Origin: Methanobacteriota archaeon
Lineage (GTDB): Archaea > Halobacteriota > Methanomicrobia > Methanomicrobiales > Methanospirillaceae
Direction: 5' to 3'
Assembly (NCBI GenBank): GCA_009779205.1
Contig: WRER01000040.1
Span: 1-6,874, forward strand
DNA: 6,874 nucleotides
Shown here: one piece after another, positions 5,710 to 6,874 of the stretch
Position numbering within the stretch: the stretch's first letter is position 1
Layout of the letters: each line of letters begins with the position of its first letter
The notes under the pieces: generated by a model
The model's database searches: none
Told to the model about the DNA's origin: nothing
Seen by the model: the letters and a program-made list of their open reading frames with translations, nothing else
Translations under genes and position numbers: made by a program

Positions 5710-6586
5710 CTCCTGCTACCTCTCTTAACATCTGGGGAATATCTGAAACCTCTCGTGCAACGGGGACACCTTGTGCTTCGAGCCGTTTTATTTTTGATAG
5801 CGCATCTCCTTCTCCTCCGGACACAATTGCACCTGCATGTCCCATTCGTTTATCTGGTGGTGCGCTCACTCCTGCGATAAATGCAACGAGTGGAATATCT
5901 TTTTCTTTTGCACGTAGAGCCCCTTTTTCTTCGAGGTTTCCGCCGATTTCTCCAAGAAGCACAATTGCTTCTGTCTCTTTATCTTCACAAAATCTGTCAA
6001 TAACATCAACAAATGTCTGGCCAATAACTTGGTCCCCACCGATACCAACAATAGTACTCTGACCAATATTGCTTTTTGTTAATGCATCAACGACTTCATA
6101 TGTCAATGTACCAGATCGTGAGACAATGCCTACCTTACCTGGCTTCGTGAGATGAGAAGGTATAATGCCAAGACTGATAGCTCCGGGAGAAATAAGTCCT
6201 GGACAGTTTGGACCGATCACTGTACAGTCATTCGCATCTGCAAATGCAACTGCCTTGATCACGTCATGCACAGGAATACCTTCGGTAATTGCAACCACCA
6301 GTTCAAGTCCGGCATCTGCACCTTCCATAATAGAGTCCTTTGCAATACGACCGGGCACAAACATCACGCCAACTTGTGCGTCCTGCTCACAAACTGCTTC
6401 GCGTACAGAGTTATAGATCGGAACGTCCTCAACAGTCAGTCCCCCCTTCCCGGGAGTTACTCCTGCAACAACGCCTACACTATTCATCTCTTTTGAATAT
6501 TGTTGCATTCGCTGCAGATGAAATCTTCCCTGATTTCCTGTGGCCCCCAAAACAACAATGTGTGTGTCCTTATCTGCGTATATCAT
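5693..6586 (-). CDS. sucD: Succinyl-CoA synthetase (succinate-CoA ligase) alpha subunit
   Basis: The 297-residue length matches the family. GATGNQG (residues 14-20) is the CoA-binding Rossmann loop, GPNCPG (125-130) the conserved mid motif, GIGGD (181-185) and GEIGG (212-216) are typical of the ligase domain, and RMGHAGAI holds the phosphorylated active-site histidine, H250. With SucC it interconverts succinate, CoA and nucleoside triphosphate with succinyl-CoA in the cytoplasm. In methanogens this serves a partial TCA pathway leading to or from 2-oxoglutarate. The ATG at 6586 overlaps the sucC stop (ATGA) and has GGAGA 6 nt upstream, so the two subunits are translationally coupled. All expected residues are intact. 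The nucleotide used (ATP or GTP) cannot be told from this subunit. Confidence 0.97.
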   Translation of the reverse strand: MIYADKDTHIVVLGATGNQGRFHLQRMQQYSKEMNSVGVVAGVTPGKGGLTVEDVPIYNSVREAVCEQDAQVGVMFVPGRIAKDSIMEGADAGLELVVAITEGIPVHDVIKAVAFADANDCTVIGPNCPGLISPGAISLGIIPSHLTKPGKVGIVSRSGTLTYEVVDALTKSNIGQSTIVGIGGDQVIGQTFVDVIDRFCEDKETEAIVLLGEIGGNLEEKGALRAKEKDIPLVAFIAGVSAPPDKRMGHAGAIVSGGEGDALSKIKRLEAQGVPVAREVSDIPQMLREVAGDVIIR

Positions 6587-6874
6587 GCACTGTCTCCAGG
6601 ACGATCTGATCGAGAACCTTGGACACTATCAACGGCATGTTTAATGACATCTTCCGTGCTTTGGTATATAGCAGAGTATCCATGTTTATTCAATATTGCT
6701 CTTCCTTCTTCTTCATTTGTTCCTGCAAGTCTGAACATAATCGGATGGGACACATTTGCTGCGATAACACCTTCTGCAACCTCATCACATCGTGTAATTC
6801 CTCCAAGGAGGTTTACAACAATGATTTTGATATTTGGGAGTTTTTCAATAACCTGAAGAGCACGCTTTACCCGC
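6583..6874 (-). CDS. sucC: Succinyl-CoA synthetase beta subunit, C-terminal 96 residues (partial)
   Basis: The frame enters from the right edge (first full codon 6873-6871) and stops with TGA at 6585-6583. The peptide begins RVKRALQVIEKLP and contains VNLLGGITRCDEVAEGV, the strongly conserved GGITRCD-x-VAEG signature of the beta-subunit ligase domain, then FRLAGTNEEEGRAIL and a final SGY-like segment (HGYSAIYQSTEDVIKHAV). This is the part that contacts the alpha subunit. The tail beyond it, GSRSDRPGDSA, is variable in the family. The ATP-grasp domain lies outside the window. The gene leads the cluster sucC-sucD-zinc ribbon-HTH. Confidence 0.95.
   Translation of the reverse strand, partial: RVKRALQVIEKLPNIKIIVVNLLGGITRCDEVAEGVIAANVSHPIMFRLAGTNEEEGRAILNKHGYSAIYQSTEDVIKHAVDSVQGSRSDRPGDSA

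Noticed and set aside
5643..6856. Several plus-strand ORFs opposite sucD and sucC
   Set aside because: They are shadows of strongly conserved minus-strand genes, with low-complexity Ser/Pro-rich translations and no family resemblance.
1..6874. tRNA, rRNA, riboswitch or insertion sequence
   Set aside because: No cloverleaf-like segment, conserved rRNA stretch, transposase ORF or terminal inverted repeat pair was seen on either strand.

Overview
The window most resembles a chromosomal segment from a methanogenic archaeon, probably of the order Methanomicrobiales. This is inferred from the gene set: archaeal-looking sucC/sucD, large secreted proteins built from IPT/TIG, PKD and CARDB-like modules, purine-rich Shine-Dalgarno sites, an AT-rich TATA-like promoter, and a regulator pairing an XRE helix-turn-helix with a small ligand-binding-like domain. 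No 16S rRNA or other marker is present, so genus is open.

Layout. (1) Positions 1-1702, plus strand: the C-terminal part of a large extracellular protein cut by the left edge. It carries two IPT/TIG domains, InlB-type repeats, three tandem 22-residue cysteine-rich repeats and a final PKD domain. (2) Positions 1942-2835, minus strand, convergent with it: a secreted CARDB-type protein with a signal peptide and an odd Gly/Cys C-terminus. (3) Positions 3116-3925, minus strand: a small accessory cassette that looks AT-richer than its neighbours. It holds a 33-codon ORF with a very strong ribosome binding site (possibly the stump of a DUF1016/PDDEXK nuclease gene), a minimal nucleotidyltransferase (MNT), and a small uncharacterised protein where a HEPN toxin might have been expected. 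Two short palindromes lie upstream with centres 40 bp apart. (4) Positions 4202-6874, minus strand: a compact cluster read as sucC (partial), sucD, a PH-like/zinc-ribbon protein and an HTH regulator. Junctions are a 4-nt overlap, a 17-nt overlap and a 29-nt gap.

How the genes work together. SucC and SucD form succinyl-CoA synthetase, which in methanogens serves an incomplete TCA pathway. The two following genes are so tightly packed that co-transcription is likely. The HTH protein's C-terminal half resembles the PrpR_N fold, so it may sense a metabolite, but that is inference. The MNT cassette looks like a toxin-antitoxin-type or defence-remnant locus. The two secreted proteins probably belong to the cell envelope or its surroundings.

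Most notable points: the MNT gene paired with a non-HEPN partner, the small ORF with a near-perfect SD, the spaced palindromes, the tandem cysteine-rich repeats, and the zinc-ribbon and HTH genes fused operonically to sucCD.
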